Positions 16,386 through 26,877 of a stretch of 64,000 bases of DNA are shown here, piece by piece. How positions within the stretch are numbered: position 1 is the stretch's first letter; every line of letters begins with the position of its first letter. A program made the position numbers and the translations under genes. The stretch covers positions 1 to 64,000 of the forward strand of contig JAVHVE010000068.1 of NCBI GenBank assembly GCA_032160705.1. Reading direction: 5' to 3'. The notes below the pieces were generated by a model that was not told the origin of the DNA, did not search any database, and saw nothing but the letters and a program-made list of their open reading frames with translations. This DNA is from QHXM01 sp032160705 (GTDB lineage Bacteria > Acidobacteriota > Blastocatellia > Pyrinomonadales > Pyrinomonadaceae).

Positions 16386-17285
16386 ATGATGCTCAAGCCT
16401 CGCACCTTCCTTCTGATCCTGATTGCTTGTGCGCTCTCAATGAGCGTCAGGGCGCAGACGAACGCACAACACCTCAGTGTGGCCGTACTGGATTTCGGCG
16501 AGACGCAAACGGGAAAGCGCGCGGCAGAAAAATTGTCGCGTGCTATTCAATCGGACAATAGTCTGTCGCTGATTGACCGCGAAGAGAGCCGTGCGGCGGC
16601 GCGGGGCGCGGGCTATGCTGGCTCGCTCAACATGACGCTGGAGGAAGCGCGCGATCTTGGCGGGGCAATCGGTGCTGATTTCTACATCACGGGCGACGCG
16701 CAGACGCAGCGCCGCTCGCCTTCGACCGGCGCTGCCTACCGGGAAGCTTACGCTTCCATCTTCATCGTCAGTTCGCGCACGGGCAGGCTCGTCCTCTGGG
16801 ATCGTCCGAGCTTCGAGGCATTGTCGCCGGATAGGGCTGAGGAATCTTTACTCAGGGAATTGAACGAGCGCACCGCGCGTTACGCGGACGCGATTCGTGC
16901 GGCGCGCGAGACGGAGCACAAGGAGCACGCTCAGGTATTGGGGCGTGTTCAGGCTATAGCCCCGGTCATTGAAGACGCGCCGGAGGATGAGGCGGCGGCT
17001 GTGCGTGAAGGTTTACGGTTGCCGCAACCCTATCGTCGCCTGCGCCCCGCCTATCCTGAGACAGCCGCTCGTGCCGAAGCGGAAGCCACCGTTGACGTTC
17101 AGTTGGAAATTGATGTCGGTGGCGAAGTCTCTCGCGTGGAGATCGTGCGCTGGGCTGGATTCGGTCTTGATGAAGCGGCTGTGAGCACCGTCCGGCAACT
17201 TCACTTTAGTCCGGCCAGACGCGACGGCGTGGCTGTTCCGATGCGCGTGCTGCTGCGCTATAATTTCCGCCGACCACCGAAATGA
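16386..17285 (+). CDS. Periplasmic TonB-like protein with N-terminal CsgG/FlgO-like domain
   Basis: About 299 residues from the ATG at 16386 (another at 16389; a further one at 16347 is open but lies in the repeat-derived leader). A signal peptide (FLLILIACALSMSVRAQ) is followed by a domain resembling CsgG/FlgO-type proteins (LSVAVLDFGETQTGKRAAEKL, ADFYITGDAQTQ) and a C-terminal TonB-like domain (YPETAARAEAEATVDVQLEIDVGGEVSRVEIVRWAGFGLDEAAVSTVRQLHFSPA). The TonB fold usually delivers energy to receptors, but a cleavable signal peptide would remove the anchor, so it may be a periplasmic protein that only borrows the fold. Its stop overlaps the next start (ATGA). Confidence 0.75.
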   Translation: MMLKPRTFLLILIACALSMSVRAQTNAQHLSVAVLDFGETQTGKRAAEKLSRAIQSDNSLSLIDREESRAAARGAGYAGSLNMTLEEARDLGGAIGADFYITGDAQTQRRSPSTGAAYREAYASIFIVSSRTGRLVLWDRPSFEALSPDRAEESLLRELNERTARYADAIRAARETEHKEHAQVLGRVQAIAPVIEDAPEDEAAAVREGLRLPQPYRRLRPAYPETAARAEAEATVDVQLEIDVGGEVSRVEIVRWAGFGLDEAAVSTVRQLHFSPARRDGVAVPMRVLLRYNFRRPPK

Positions 17286-18592
17286 ATGCAAAACTAAAAA
17301 TTAAAAATGTAAAAGCGAAGATGAGAAGCTCGCTCTTCGTCTTCTATTTGGCATTTTCAATTTTTGGTTTTGCCCTTGTTGTCTGTGCCGATTCGACGAT
17401 TGTTTCAACGGCAACGCGCGAAGGTCGGCTCGCTGTCTTCGATGATGCCTGGGAGACTGTTCGCGACCGCTACTACGATCCGACATTTCACGGGCTGGAT
17501 TGGCAGGCCGAGCGCGCGAAGTTTCGCCCGCTGGCCTCTGAGGCGCAAACGACCGCCGAGCTTTACAGCGTGCTGCGTCGGATGCTTGGCTCTTTGCGCG
17601 ACGCGCACACGCGCGTCTATGCGCCGGACGAGAGATTCGACTGGCGACACCCACGCTTTATCAGCGTCGGCATCTCTGTCCGTGAAATAGACGGCTCACC
17701 CGTCATCGTCTCGGTCGAGCGCGGGTCGGAAGCGGAACGCGCGGGCTTGCGCGCAGGCGATACAATCGTGAGCATTGACGATGAGGCTGCGCTTGATGTC
17801 TTCGCGCGTCGTTTGCAAGAGCAGGCTGCTTTGTCAACACCCGCTGTCACACGTTTTCAGGTGATGGCGAAATTGTTTGAAGGAGCAGCGGACACAGCCA
17901 TCAATATTAGCTGGATCGGCGCTGATGGAAGAGCGCGGTCAACACGTTTGCGGCGCGAGTGGCGCGAACGCAACACGGCTTTGCGCGTGCGGCGCGTGCG
18001 AGGGTCTATCGGCATCATCGAGCTGGACGTTTTCACGCAGTCAGTCGCGGTGGATTTCGTGCGCGCTCTCGATGGCGAGTTGCGCGGCGTGCGTGGCCTC
18101 GTCATTGATTTACGTCACAACGGCGGAGGCGATGCGGAAGCGATGACCGAAGTCGCTTCCGCTTTCCTGCCCGCCGGGAAAAGCCTGGGACGCTTCACGG
18201 ATCGCGGTGGGCGCATTCAGTTCGAGCCGCACACGCGCGCTGCCATGCTCTTTTCCCCCGACACCATCAAGACCTTTAATGCTCCTGTCATCATCCTCAC
18301 TTCGGAGCGAACATCGAGCGCGGCGGAAATTTTCGTCGCCGCGTTGAAGGAAGCGCGTCGTGGAACAGTTCTAGGCCAGACGACCTGCGGCTGCGTGCTC
18401 GCCATTCGTCGCAGCCACACCCTGCCTGACGGCGGCGAGTTGGATGTCAGCGAGATGGACTACAGAACCGCCGGGGGCGCACGTCTCGAAGGCGCTGGTC
18501 TTGCTCCCGACGAAAAGATCACGCTCGACCGTGCGAGCTTACGCACCCGCCGCGACCGCGCCATCGAGCGCGCCATCGAACTTCTCCGGTAG
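17282..18592 (+). CDS. S41-family PDZ protein lacking the usual catalytic Lys
   Basis: 436 residues. After an unusual repeat-encoded signal segment come the S41 tricorn-like N-domain (FDDAWETVRDRYYDPTFHGLDW), a PDZ domain (PVIVSVERGSEAERAGLRAGDTIVSIDD), and the protease core (GLVIDLRHNGGGD; TSERTSSAAEIFVAALKEA). The Ser of CtpA-type enzymes is at residue 346. The partner Lys normally lies 25 residues later in G-K-G; here that residue is Cys371 in QTTCGCVLAI. Either another residue serves or the protein is not a CtpA-type protease. The start overlaps the preceding stop by ATGA. The first 30 codons are a period-7 inverted repeat. Confidence 0.88.
   Translation: MNAKLKIKNVKAKMRSSLFVFYLAFSIFGFALVVCADSTIVSTATREGRLAVFDDAWETVRDRYYDPTFHGLDWQAERAKFRPLASEAQTTAELYSVLRRMLGSLRDAHTRVYAPDERFDWRHPRFISVGISVREIDGSPVIVSVERGSEAERAGLRAGDTIVSIDDEAALDVFARRLQEQAALSTPAVTRFQVMAKLFEGAADTAINISWIGADGRARSTRLRREWRERNTALRVRRVRGSIGIIELDVFTQSVAVDFVRALDGELRGVRGLVIDLRHNGGGDAEAMTEVASAFLPAGKSLGRFTDRGGRIQFEPHTRAAMLFSPDTIKTFNAPVIILTSERTSSAAEIFVAALKEARRGTVLGQTTCGCVLAIRRSHTLPDGGELDVSEMDYRTAGGARLEGAGLAPDEKITLDRASLRTRRDRAIERAIELLR
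17288..17375. repeat. AT-rich heptad hairpin inside the S41 signal-peptide region
   Basis: Left arm from 17288 (GCAAAAC, TAAAAAT, TAAAAAT, ...) and right arm to about 17375 (GGCATTT, TCAATTT, TTGGTTT, TGC) are inverted copies over 24 bases with four differences. Both arms are translated as the beginning of the S41-family protein. Confidence 0.75.
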
Positions 18593-18857
18593 AACAGTTT
18601 CGGAACATTCTCAAGGCTCCGGCGTGTCCTTTAATAGCCCTCTATTCGGCATCCTGGTGGGTGAGCAAAATGGGCGGGACGGTGGGGGCGGGAAATTATT
18701 TCTTCAAGCGCGCAAGAGCGAGCCAGCCGTAACATTCTTTAAGCAGCTTGTCATGAGTTTTGTCAGACTAGAGACGAAGCGCAGGAGCTTGGCAGCAAAA
18801 GGCCAAGTCAGCGAGCGTCCGCTCTTTATTGCAGACTGAGTTAAGGAGTCTTTCACG
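18593..18857. other. Gap without recognised gene
   Basis: 265 bases after the S41 gene. No terminator hairpin with a T run and no clear promoter were found. An AAGGAG ribosome site at the right end serves the next gene. Confidence 0.4.
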
Positions 18858-19436
18858 ATGAACGTCCGAAAGCATCTCGCAGGCTTTGCGATCTTCTCCG
18901 TCATTCTCGGTAGCGCAATTCTCATCAATAAGTTTCTGACCATCCAGGAGACCACACTCGTTTCCGTCCCGCAGCCGATAGCGACTTCGGTCACGGTGAA
19001 AAACCCGTTGCCGGTCATCTACCGCGTCGGACAGGTGTCCCTCGATTACATCAACAAAAAGAGCTACACCGTAGTGAATCTGGAACGCCAGCCCGACCAG
19101 CCCGCACCGGAAACGCTCTGGATCACGACCTTTTACTTCTCCCCTGACTATTCCCCTGCGAGAGGTTGGACGACGACGACCGAAATTCGTCAACCGTTTG
19201 CCAGAGGCGACCACACAGAATTTATCGCTACCGCCGAGTGTGCATTGTGCTCCTTGTCAGAGACACCCGGAGCCGGATATTTCGCCCGCGTTTATGTCTC
19301 CGCAGAATATCCGGTCAATTCCTACCCGCCGGACTTTCAATCCAACCGCGAGATAATGGGGGCGTCGTCAGTGGTCATTCATTGGCCGGATAATAAATGG
19401 CAAGTTGCTCCCACCGGAGAAAAGTTTTCCCGCTGA
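18858..19436 (+). CDS. Hypothetical exported or anchored protein
   Basis: 192 residues, not recognised. An N-terminal hydrophobic stretch (LAGFAIFSVILGSAILI) is an uncleaved anchor or signal. The rest is beta-rich: VTVKNPLPVIYRVGQVSLDYI, ETLWITTFYFSPDYSPARGW, a pair of cysteines in TAECALCSL, and YFARVYVSAEYPVNSYPPDF. AAGGAG precedes the ATG by about 10 bases. It stands alone between the S41 gene and the VWA gene. Translation is well supported by the ribosome site and codon pattern; function is unknown. Confidence 0.65.
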   Translation: MNVRKHLAGFAIFSVILGSAILINKFLTIQETTLVSVPQPIATSVTVKNPLPVIYRVGQVSLDYINKKSYTVVNLERQPDQPAPETLWITTFYFSPDYSPARGWTTTTEIRQPFARGDHTEFIATAECALCSLSETPGAGYFARVYVSAEYPVNSYPPDFQSNREIMGASSVVIHWPDNKWQVAPTGEKFSR

Positions 19437-19599
19437 AACACCTGCGCGCAAGTTTCACCTCCATTCTTCATTCAAGGTGCTGTGAGAGTAAGAGCAACCT
19501 TCGAAGCGCTGGTACGGGCGGCCCCTTTGAGCCGCGACAGTAGTCTCGCGCTTCATATAAACAATATCGGGCGAACCCTTATCGCCGGAGGATATTTCG

Positions 19600-21306
<1,707 letters not shown>

Positions 21307-21328
21307 AATAAGGAGACTGGCAATGTCA

Positions 21329-21363
21329 GGAAGCGCCCTGTCTCTGTAAGGCAGGGCGCTTCC
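21329..21363. terminator. Strong hairpin between converging genes
   Basis: GGAAGCGCCCTG and CAGGGCGCTTCC form a perfect 12-bp stem with an 11-base loop between the VWA gene (plus) and the orphan gene (minus). There is no T run, so intrinsic termination is uncertain. Confidence 0.55.
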
Positions 21364-21436
21364 ATGTATGAGCTTGGTATTGATGTAGACTTTGGCGCTC
21401 CGGGTCAATGAGTTGTTAGATCGCGCCGTTCGATTA

Positions 21437-22198
21437 CTATAACCTTGCAAGACTTCGATCAATCTCAAACATCACAACATAAGTTTGGAACACGACTCGG
21501 CGAGCATCATCCCAAGCTAAAAGATTACCTTCTTTTTGACCACCATGCTCCTGACGCTGAATTAGGTCACTAACAGTACCCCAATAAGCGATAAGAGCAT
21601 CTAAGAATGGTTTCTCTGAACTACCGAATTTGTTAGCACGAGAATTAAGAACAACCTTAATTCTCGCGACGGTGTGGGCTTTATCCATATCAACATTTGG
21701 TGGCTGGTATTGGTTGATTAGCGAAGTAGCAAATTCTTGGATTGCTTCACGGCAAAGATGACCAATCGTGGTCATTTGGCGCTCAGAATCGCTGTCCCAA
21801 AGCATTCCTTCAGCATCACTCCACTTTTCATATGCCTTAGCATACTTCTGGCGGAAGGTAGCTGTTTCCAAGTAACTCCTTGAGTTTGACTCTATCCTCT
21901 GAACAGGCTGCCCCTCACGCTCTTTCATCCATTTATAATATGCAAACCCTCGCGAAGTTATTTCAAATGTCTTGTCTGAGAACGCAATTAACCCGGCACG
22001 ACTTAATATGTTTATATCACCTTCATAGATTTCCGCATTGCCACTTGGTAAACCTGGATGCCAGATGTAAGCATTATTTGTTTCATCAGTTGTCATCATT
22101 AAAAATGCTTCACGTTTATCGCGCGGTACATTCCGATGAGCTTCGACAAGTATCGCAAGCGCCTCTTCTTGTTCTTTCTCAGGTAGTGTTTCAGACAT
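21437..22198 (-). CDS. Orphan hypothetical protein, AT-rich
   Basis: 253 residues, not recognised as a named family. The N-terminal half has a winged-helix-like pattern (EIYEGDINILSRAGLIAFSD, FEITSRGFAYYKWMKERE). The C-terminal half is helical and Trp/Arg-rich (IGHLCREAIQEFATSLINQY, AYWGTVSDLIQRQEHGGQKE, LLAWDDARRVVFQTYVVMFE). The gene is clearly more AT-rich than its neighbours and has its own promoter, both suggesting horizontal acquisition. No ribosome site is visible before the ATG, so the transcript may be nearly leaderless or start elsewhere. It could be a defence-type cargo gene, but no partner gene is adjacent. Confidence 0.65.
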   Translation of the reverse strand: MSETLPEKEQEEALAILVEAHRNVPRDKREAFLMMTTDETNNAYIWHPGLPSGNAEIYEGDINILSRAGLIAFSDKTFEITSRGFAYYKWMKEREGQPVQRIESNSRSYLETATFRQKYAKAYEKWSDAEGMLWDSDSERQMTTIGHLCREAIQEFATSLINQYQPPNVDMDKAHTVARIKVVLNSRANKFGSSEKPFLDALIAYWGTVSDLIQRQEHGGQKEGNLLAWDDARRVVFQTYVVMFEIDRSLARL

Positions 22199-22256
22199 GA
22201 TTATTTACATTAAGGCTTTGGATTCTTAATCGAAAGCGATCTAACGCTAAGTAGGT

Positions 22257-22285
22257 GTCATAAATGACGCCTTATATTACGTCAA
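22257..22285 (-). promoter_or_regulatory. Promoter with embedded dyad for the orphan gene
   Basis: On the minus strand TTGACG (22285-22280), 17 bases, then TATGAC (22262-22257). A near-perfect inverted repeat (AGGCGTCAT, TT, ATGACACCT; 22253-22272) covers the -10 element and part of the spacer, a typical place for a repressor. Confidence 0.55.
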
Positions 22286-22422
22286 ATCTAACGTCTAATC
22301 TATTGCGCTAAGCGGTTCAGACTTATTTATCAAACCCTAACTGAGGCGTATTTACTTACTGCTCTCTGCGAGTCATCGTGCTATCATCCCGACACGCGCG
22401 CAACGCGAGCGCAAATCCTTCA

Positions 22423-23664
22423 ATGCTGTATCTCTCGCAAGTGCTGAATCGCCCCATACGTGACCTCGACGGCGAGCGTGTGGCGACGATCAAAGATGTC
22501 ATCGTTCGTCTGGGCGAGGAAGACCATCCGCCGGTGGCGGGATTTGTCGCGCGCTATCGTCGCCGTGATTTCTTTCTGCCGCGCTGGCGCATCGCCGAAT
22601 TCGGTGAGCGTGGCGCGCGGCTCAATTCCGACATTCTCGATCTTCGCCCGTTCGCCCGCCGCGAGAAAGAAATTCTCTTGCGGCGCGATGTGCTCGACAA
22701 GCAGTTGATTGACGTTGACGGCAAACGGGTCGTGCGCGTCAACGATGTGCAGTTGATCGAAGCGGGCGGTGAGTTTCGCGTCACGGGCGCGGATGTCAGC
22801 CTACAGGGTTTGTGGCGACGCTTGATGCCCGCAGGGTTCGTCGGGTCTGGTCGTGCGGTCGAGGTGATTGACTGGGCGGACGTAGGGTATTTGGCGTCGG
22901 ACGCCGGAGACGTGCGTTTGAAATCTTCGAGCAACAAGCTGGCGCGTCTTCACCCCGTGGAGATTGCGCGTCTCGCCGAAGCGCTCTCCTATCATCACGG
23001 CTCGGAGATAGTCGAAGCGCTGGACGACGAGACGGCGGCAGAGACTCTGGAAGAGATGCACGCGGAGAATCAGGCGCGCATCATCGGCGAGATGGACGAA
23101 GAGCGCGCGGCGGACATTCTCGAATGGATGTCGCCGGACGAGGCGGCGGACGTGCTCGGCGATCTGCCGGAAGCGAAGGCCGAAGATTTGCTCAACCGCA
23201 TGGAAGGCGAAGAGCAGGCGGATGTCGCGGAGCTATTGCCTTATGAAGACGACACGGCGGGCGGATTGATGACGACAGAGTTCGTCACGCTGCCGCGCAA
23301 CCTCACCGTCGGCGAGGCGCTCGCACGATTGCGCGAGATGGCTGAAACGCCGAACATGATTTATTACCTGTACGTCGTCGAACAGGAAGAATCGTGGAAG
23401 CTCTGCGGCGTGATCGCGCTCCGCAGCCTGATTCTCGCAGAGCCGAACGCGCCGCTCGAAGAAGTGATGCGCGAAGAATTTCAGAGGGCGCACGCGGATG
23501 ATTCGGCGCGCGACGTGGCGGAAAAAATCGCCGAGTATAATCTGCTCGCTCTGCCGGTCGTTGACGAAGCGGGCGACATCCTCGGCATCATCACGGTGGA
23601 CGATGCGATGGAGATGCTGCTGCCGAAAGGTTGGCGGCAACGCTTGCCCAGATTGTTCGGCTGA
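22423..23664 (+). CDS. PRC-barrel/MgtE-N/CBS-domain protein
   Basis: About 413 residues from the ATG at 22423 (a GTG at 22378 is also open). Two PRC-barrel-like segments (LNRPIRDLDGERVATIKDVIV; DKQLIDVDGKRVVRVNDVQLI) precede an MgtE-N superhelical domain (HPVEIARLAEALSYHHGSEIV, DEERAADILEWMSPDEAADVL) and a CBS pair (TEFVTLPRNLTVGEALARL; LLALPVVDEAGDILGIITVDD). MgtE-N and CBS domains sense cytosolic Mg in MgtE channels, but the channel domain is missing. The following gene encodes an NRAMP-type transporter 146 bases downstream, so this protein is probably its cytosolic regulator. Confidence 0.85.
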   Translation: MLYLSQVLNRPIRDLDGERVATIKDVIVRLGEEDHPPVAGFVARYRRRDFFLPRWRIAEFGERGARLNSDILDLRPFARREKEILLRRDVLDKQLIDVDGKRVVRVNDVQLIEAGGEFRVTGADVSLQGLWRRLMPAGFVGSGRAVEVIDWADVGYLASDAGDVRLKSSSNKLARLHPVEIARLAEALSYHHGSEIVEALDDETAAETLEEMHAENQARIIGEMDEERAADILEWMSPDEAADVLGDLPEAKAEDLLNRMEGEEQADVAELLPYEDDTAGGLMTTEFVTLPRNLTVGEALARLREMAETPNMIYYLYVVEQEESWKLCGVIALRSLILAEPNAPLEEVMREEFQRAHADDSARDVAEKIAEYNLLALPVVDEAGDILGIITVDDAMEMLLPKGWRQRLPRLFG

Positions 23665-23810
23665 CTTGCAGATGGCGTTCTGTAGATGTATGCGATATTG
23701 TAGGGCAGTCTATCCCCTTAGTCGTCTTAGTCGTCATCGAGACGCGCGTCAATGCGGTTTTGAAATGGATTCTTGCAGTAGCAACATGAACGACGGAGAA
23801 CCTCCAAATA

Positions 23811-25136
23811 ATGGCCGAATCGCGCACAGACGTTGGTGCTGCCGGGCGTCGCTTGCTGCGGCGCGGCGCTCGCGGTGTGCGGCGAACACTCTCCGTGCGC
23901 AAAGGGCTGCTGGCCTACCTCGCGATTTTAGGTCCGGGCATGATCGCGGCCAGCGCGGGCAATGACGCGGGCGGCATTGCGACTTTCGCTTCTGTCGGCG
24001 CGGATCACGGCTATCGTCTTCTCTGGGTTCTCATTCCAATCACAATCAGTCTGGGGATAGTGCAGGAGATGTGCGCGCGCATGGGCGCGGTCACGGGCAA
24101 GGGGCTGGCCGATTTGATTCGCGAGCGTTTCGGCGTGCGCTGGATGGCGCTCGTCATGCTCGCACTCCTGATCGCCAATGGCGGCGTCACCATCTCCGAG
24201 TTTCTAGGCATTGCTGCGGCCAGCGAACTCTTCAACATTCCGCGCTACGTTTCCGTTCCTCTCGCTGCCGTCACCGTCTGGTGGCTTGTGGTCAAAGGTT
24301 CATACAAACGGGTCGAGCGCGTCTTCCTCGCCATGTCGCTGGTCTTTCTGGGCTATATCATCTCGGCCTTTCTCGCCAAGCCCGTGTGGGGAGATGTCGC
24401 GCGCGCGATAGTCCGTCCGCATTTTGACTTCAGCGCGGCCTTTCTCTTCACGTTCGTCGCCATCGTCGGCACAACCATCTCGCCTTACATGCAGGTCTTC
24501 GTGCAATCTTCGGTCGTCGAGAAAGGCGTCACAGCGGAAGACTACAAACTGACACGCGCGGATGTTTGGGCTGGCACTATCTTCGCCATGTTGATCGTCT
24601 TCTTCATCATCATCTCGACCGCCGCGACGCTGCACGTGCAAACGCCACCGCAACACATCGAGACGGCAGCGGACGCCGCGCGCGCGCTTGAGCCGCTGGC
24701 GGGTCGCTACGCCGGAGTGCTGTTTGCGGTCGGATTGTTCGGCGCGTCGATGCTGGCGGCGGGCGTGCTGCCGCTGGCGACCGCCTATTCCATCAGCGAG
24801 GCGCTGGGGTTTGAGAAAGGAGTCTCGCGAAGCTTTCGTGAAGCGCCAATCTTTATCGGCATCTTCACGTCGCTCGTGGTCGTCGGCGCGGTCGTGGCGA
24901 TGATGCCGGGATTGCCCTTGATTGACGCGCTCTTGAATATGCAGGTCATCAACGGCCTGCTCCTGCCCGTGCTCCTGATCGCCATCCTGCGCCTCGTTAA
25001 TGACAGGGAAGTGATGGGCGAACATAGAAACGGCCCCGTATATAACGTCGCTGCATGGCTGACAGCGATCATCGTCTCAGCCCTCTCGCTCTTCTTCATT
25101 GTGACGAAATTCTTTCCAAACATTTTTAAGAAATAG
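23811..25136 (+). CDS. NRAMP-family divalent metal transporter, Mg-type motif
   Basis: 441 residues with about 11 transmembrane helices. TM1 reads GPGMIAASAGNDAGGIAT in place of the DPGN of Mn/Fe transporters, and the TM6 site reads TTISPYMQVFVQSS rather than the M-P-H motif. These are features of the NRAMP-related magnesium transporter (NRMT) group. With the MgtE-N/CBS protein just upstream, Mg2+ (or another hard divalent ion) is the likely substrate; this is inference. GGAG lies 11 bases before the ATG. The stop codon TAG is the first base triplet of a heptad hairpin. Confidence 0.88.
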   Translation: MAESRTDVGAAGRRLLRRGARGVRRTLSVRKGLLAYLAILGPGMIAASAGNDAGGIATFASVGADHGYRLLWVLIPITISLGIVQEMCARMGAVTGKGLADLIRERFGVRWMALVMLALLIANGGVTISEFLGIAAASELFNIPRYVSVPLAAVTVWWLVVKGSYKRVERVFLAMSLVFLGYIISAFLAKPVWGDVARAIVRPHFDFSAAFLFTFVAIVGTTISPYMQVFVQSSVVEKGVTAEDYKLTRADVWAGTIFAMLIVFFIIISTAATLHVQTPPQHIETAADAARALEPLAGRYAGVLFAVGLFGASMLAAGVLPLATAYSISEALGFEKGVSRSFREAPIFIGIFTSLVVVGAVVAMMPGLPLIDALLNMQVINGLLLPVLLIAILRLVNDREVMGEHRNGPVYNVAAWLTAIIVSALSLFFIVTKFFPNIFKK

Positions 25137-25224
25137 TGGACAGTGGACAGTAAAAACCAGTCGCCGGGCGGCGTTGAGTTTCTATCTTTAACTGACCACT
25201 GACCACCGACCACTGTCCACTGTC
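25135..25224. repeat. Heptad hairpin, word GTGGACA
   Basis: Left arm AGTGGACAGTGGACAGTA; right arm of five complementary words (ACTGACC, ACTGACC, ACCGACC, ACTGTCC, ACTGTC). The right arm is longer than the left. It lies between the NRAMP and MscS genes. Confidence 0.85.
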
Positions 25225-25243
25225 TTTCGTTTTCTGCGCGATA

Positions 25244-26773
25244 GTGGTAAAAAGAGGCGCAAAGTACTCAGGCTTGTCTGATCCAGTTTCAGAGGAATCT
25301 CCAAAAGCCGTGACTCGTCCCCGTTCCAGAAATCGCTTCATCTTCTTTCTCTTTGTGGCAGCCGTTGTCGTGCTGGCGCTCTATCTCCTGCACATGTTCG
25401 AGCCGTCGCTCAGGTCGAGCTTTCTGCATGGCCCGTACGAGACGGAGAAAGCAGAGACGCAGGCAAGAGAATCCTTTCAGATGGTGCTGAACATCATCAG
25501 GCTGGTGCTCTGGATGAGTTTGGCAATCGTCGTCGTGCGGGGACTGGCTTCGCTCATCTTCGGAACGATATTCCGCCTTCGCAGAGGCTATGAAGCGCCG
25601 TCGCTAATCCGCAACATCTTCTCGATAGTGGTTTATATAGTCAGCTTCGTCATCATCTTTAAGCAGTTTTACCCGGATGTCGGACTCGGCGCTCTCTTCA
25701 CCACGTCGGCTGTGCTGGGTGCGATCATCGGTCTGGCCTTACAAGACACCCTCGGAAATTTCTTCGCGGGCATCTCGCTTCATGCGGACAAGCCTTTTCA
25801 GGTGGGCGATGTGGTGACGGTCGGCCTGCGCACCGGAGTTGTCGAGAGCATTACCTGGCGCGCCGTCAAGATCAGAACCTTTACCAATCACATTGTGCTG
25901 GCGAGCCACAGCAGCGTTTCCAAAGAAGCCATCGAAGTCTGCCCGCGCGACAATCTGAACGCGCGAATCGTCTTCTTCAGCACGCTCTATACGGACTCGC
26001 CCGCCAAGACCATTCACATCGTCCGCGAGGCCGTCCGCGAAGCCGACAACGTGTCGCCCAAGATCAAGCCCATCGTCCGCATACGCAACATGGGCGAGAG
26101 CGGTCTTGAATGGGAAGTCAAATACTGGCTGATAGATTACGCCAAGTATAACGATACGGACGCACTCGTGCGACAGCGTGTCTGGTATGCCTTCCGCCGC
26201 GCCCGGCTCAACTTCGCATTCCCGACCCGCACACTGCACGTCGAGCGCAAAGCACAGACGGACGCGGCGCAGACAGACGGCAGCGGCTTTATCGAACGCC
26301 TCTCGGCGGTAGACATCTTCGCGCCGCTCTCTGGCGAGGAAACGGCACGGCTGGCCGGAGCTTCAGCCAGCCACGTTTTTGCGCCCGGCGAAACCGTCAT
26401 CCGCGCCGGCGACGAAGGCTCTAGCATGTTCGTCGTCCATAGCGGACGCGTCAGCGTGCAGATTTCAGATAACGGTAAACCGCGCACCGTCGCTGTGCTC
26501 AACGAAGGCGATTTCTTCGGCGAGATGGCTCTGTTTACGGGCGAGCCACGCGCGGCCAATGTCGTCGCCTTAGAAGAAACGGAAGTCCTGGAAATCGGCC
26601 ACCAGGCAATGAAACACCTCTTCGATACCAATCCAGATCTGGTTGATTCGCTCAGCCACATTATCGCAGAGCGCCGTGTCGGGCTCACCGCCAGACCTGA
26701 AAATGCGGAAGACGGCGAAATAGAATCCGAAGGCATCATCGCTTCGATAAAACGCTTTTTCGGGTTCGATTAA
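25244..26773 (+). CDS. MscS channel with C-terminal cyclic-nucleotide-binding domain
   Basis: 509 residues. Membrane helices at about 30-52, 80-105 and 120-145 precede the pore helix region (ALFTTSAVLGAIIGLALQDTLGNFFAGISLHADKPFQVGDVV), the MscS signature. The cytoplasmic beta and alpha/beta domains run to about 345. A cyclic-nucleotide-binding domain follows (about 350-475; FAPGETVIRAGDEGSSMFVV, GDFFGEMALFTGEPRAANVVA), in which the phosphate-binding GEMAL...EPRAA cassette is intact. This is the layout of cyclic-nucleotide-gated MscS-like (bCNG) channels. The start is a GTG at 25244 without a clear ribosome site; TTG at 25274 is an alternative. Confidence 0.92.
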   Translation: MVKRGAKYSGLSDPVSEESPKAVTRPRSRNRFIFFLFVAAVVVLALYLLHMFEPSLRSSFLHGPYETEKAETQARESFQMVLNIIRLVLWMSLAIVVVRGLASLIFGTIFRLRRGYEAPSLIRNIFSIVVYIVSFVIIFKQFYPDVGLGALFTTSAVLGAIIGLALQDTLGNFFAGISLHADKPFQVGDVVTVGLRTGVVESITWRAVKIRTFTNHIVLASHSSVSKEAIEVCPRDNLNARIVFFSTLYTDSPAKTIHIVREAVREADNVSPKIKPIVRIRNMGESGLEWEVKYWLIDYAKYNDTDALVRQRVWYAFRRARLNFAFPTRTLHVERKAQTDAAQTDGSGFIERLSAVDIFAPLSGEETARLAGASASHVFAPGETVIRAGDEGSSMFVVHSGRVSVQISDNGKPRTVAVLNEGDFFGEMALFTGEPRAANVVALEETEVLEIGHQAMKHLFDTNPDLVDSLSHIIAERRVGLTARPENAEDGEIESEGIIASIKRFFGFD

Positions 26774-26877
26774 AGCCCCTCCCGCTGCAATCCCGCGCCA
26801 CCTAACTTCAATTATTTTGTGATTTAGTCTCATAGCCAGCGGGCTCTGAAAAACCCTTAAAATTTTCCCACACCAGA

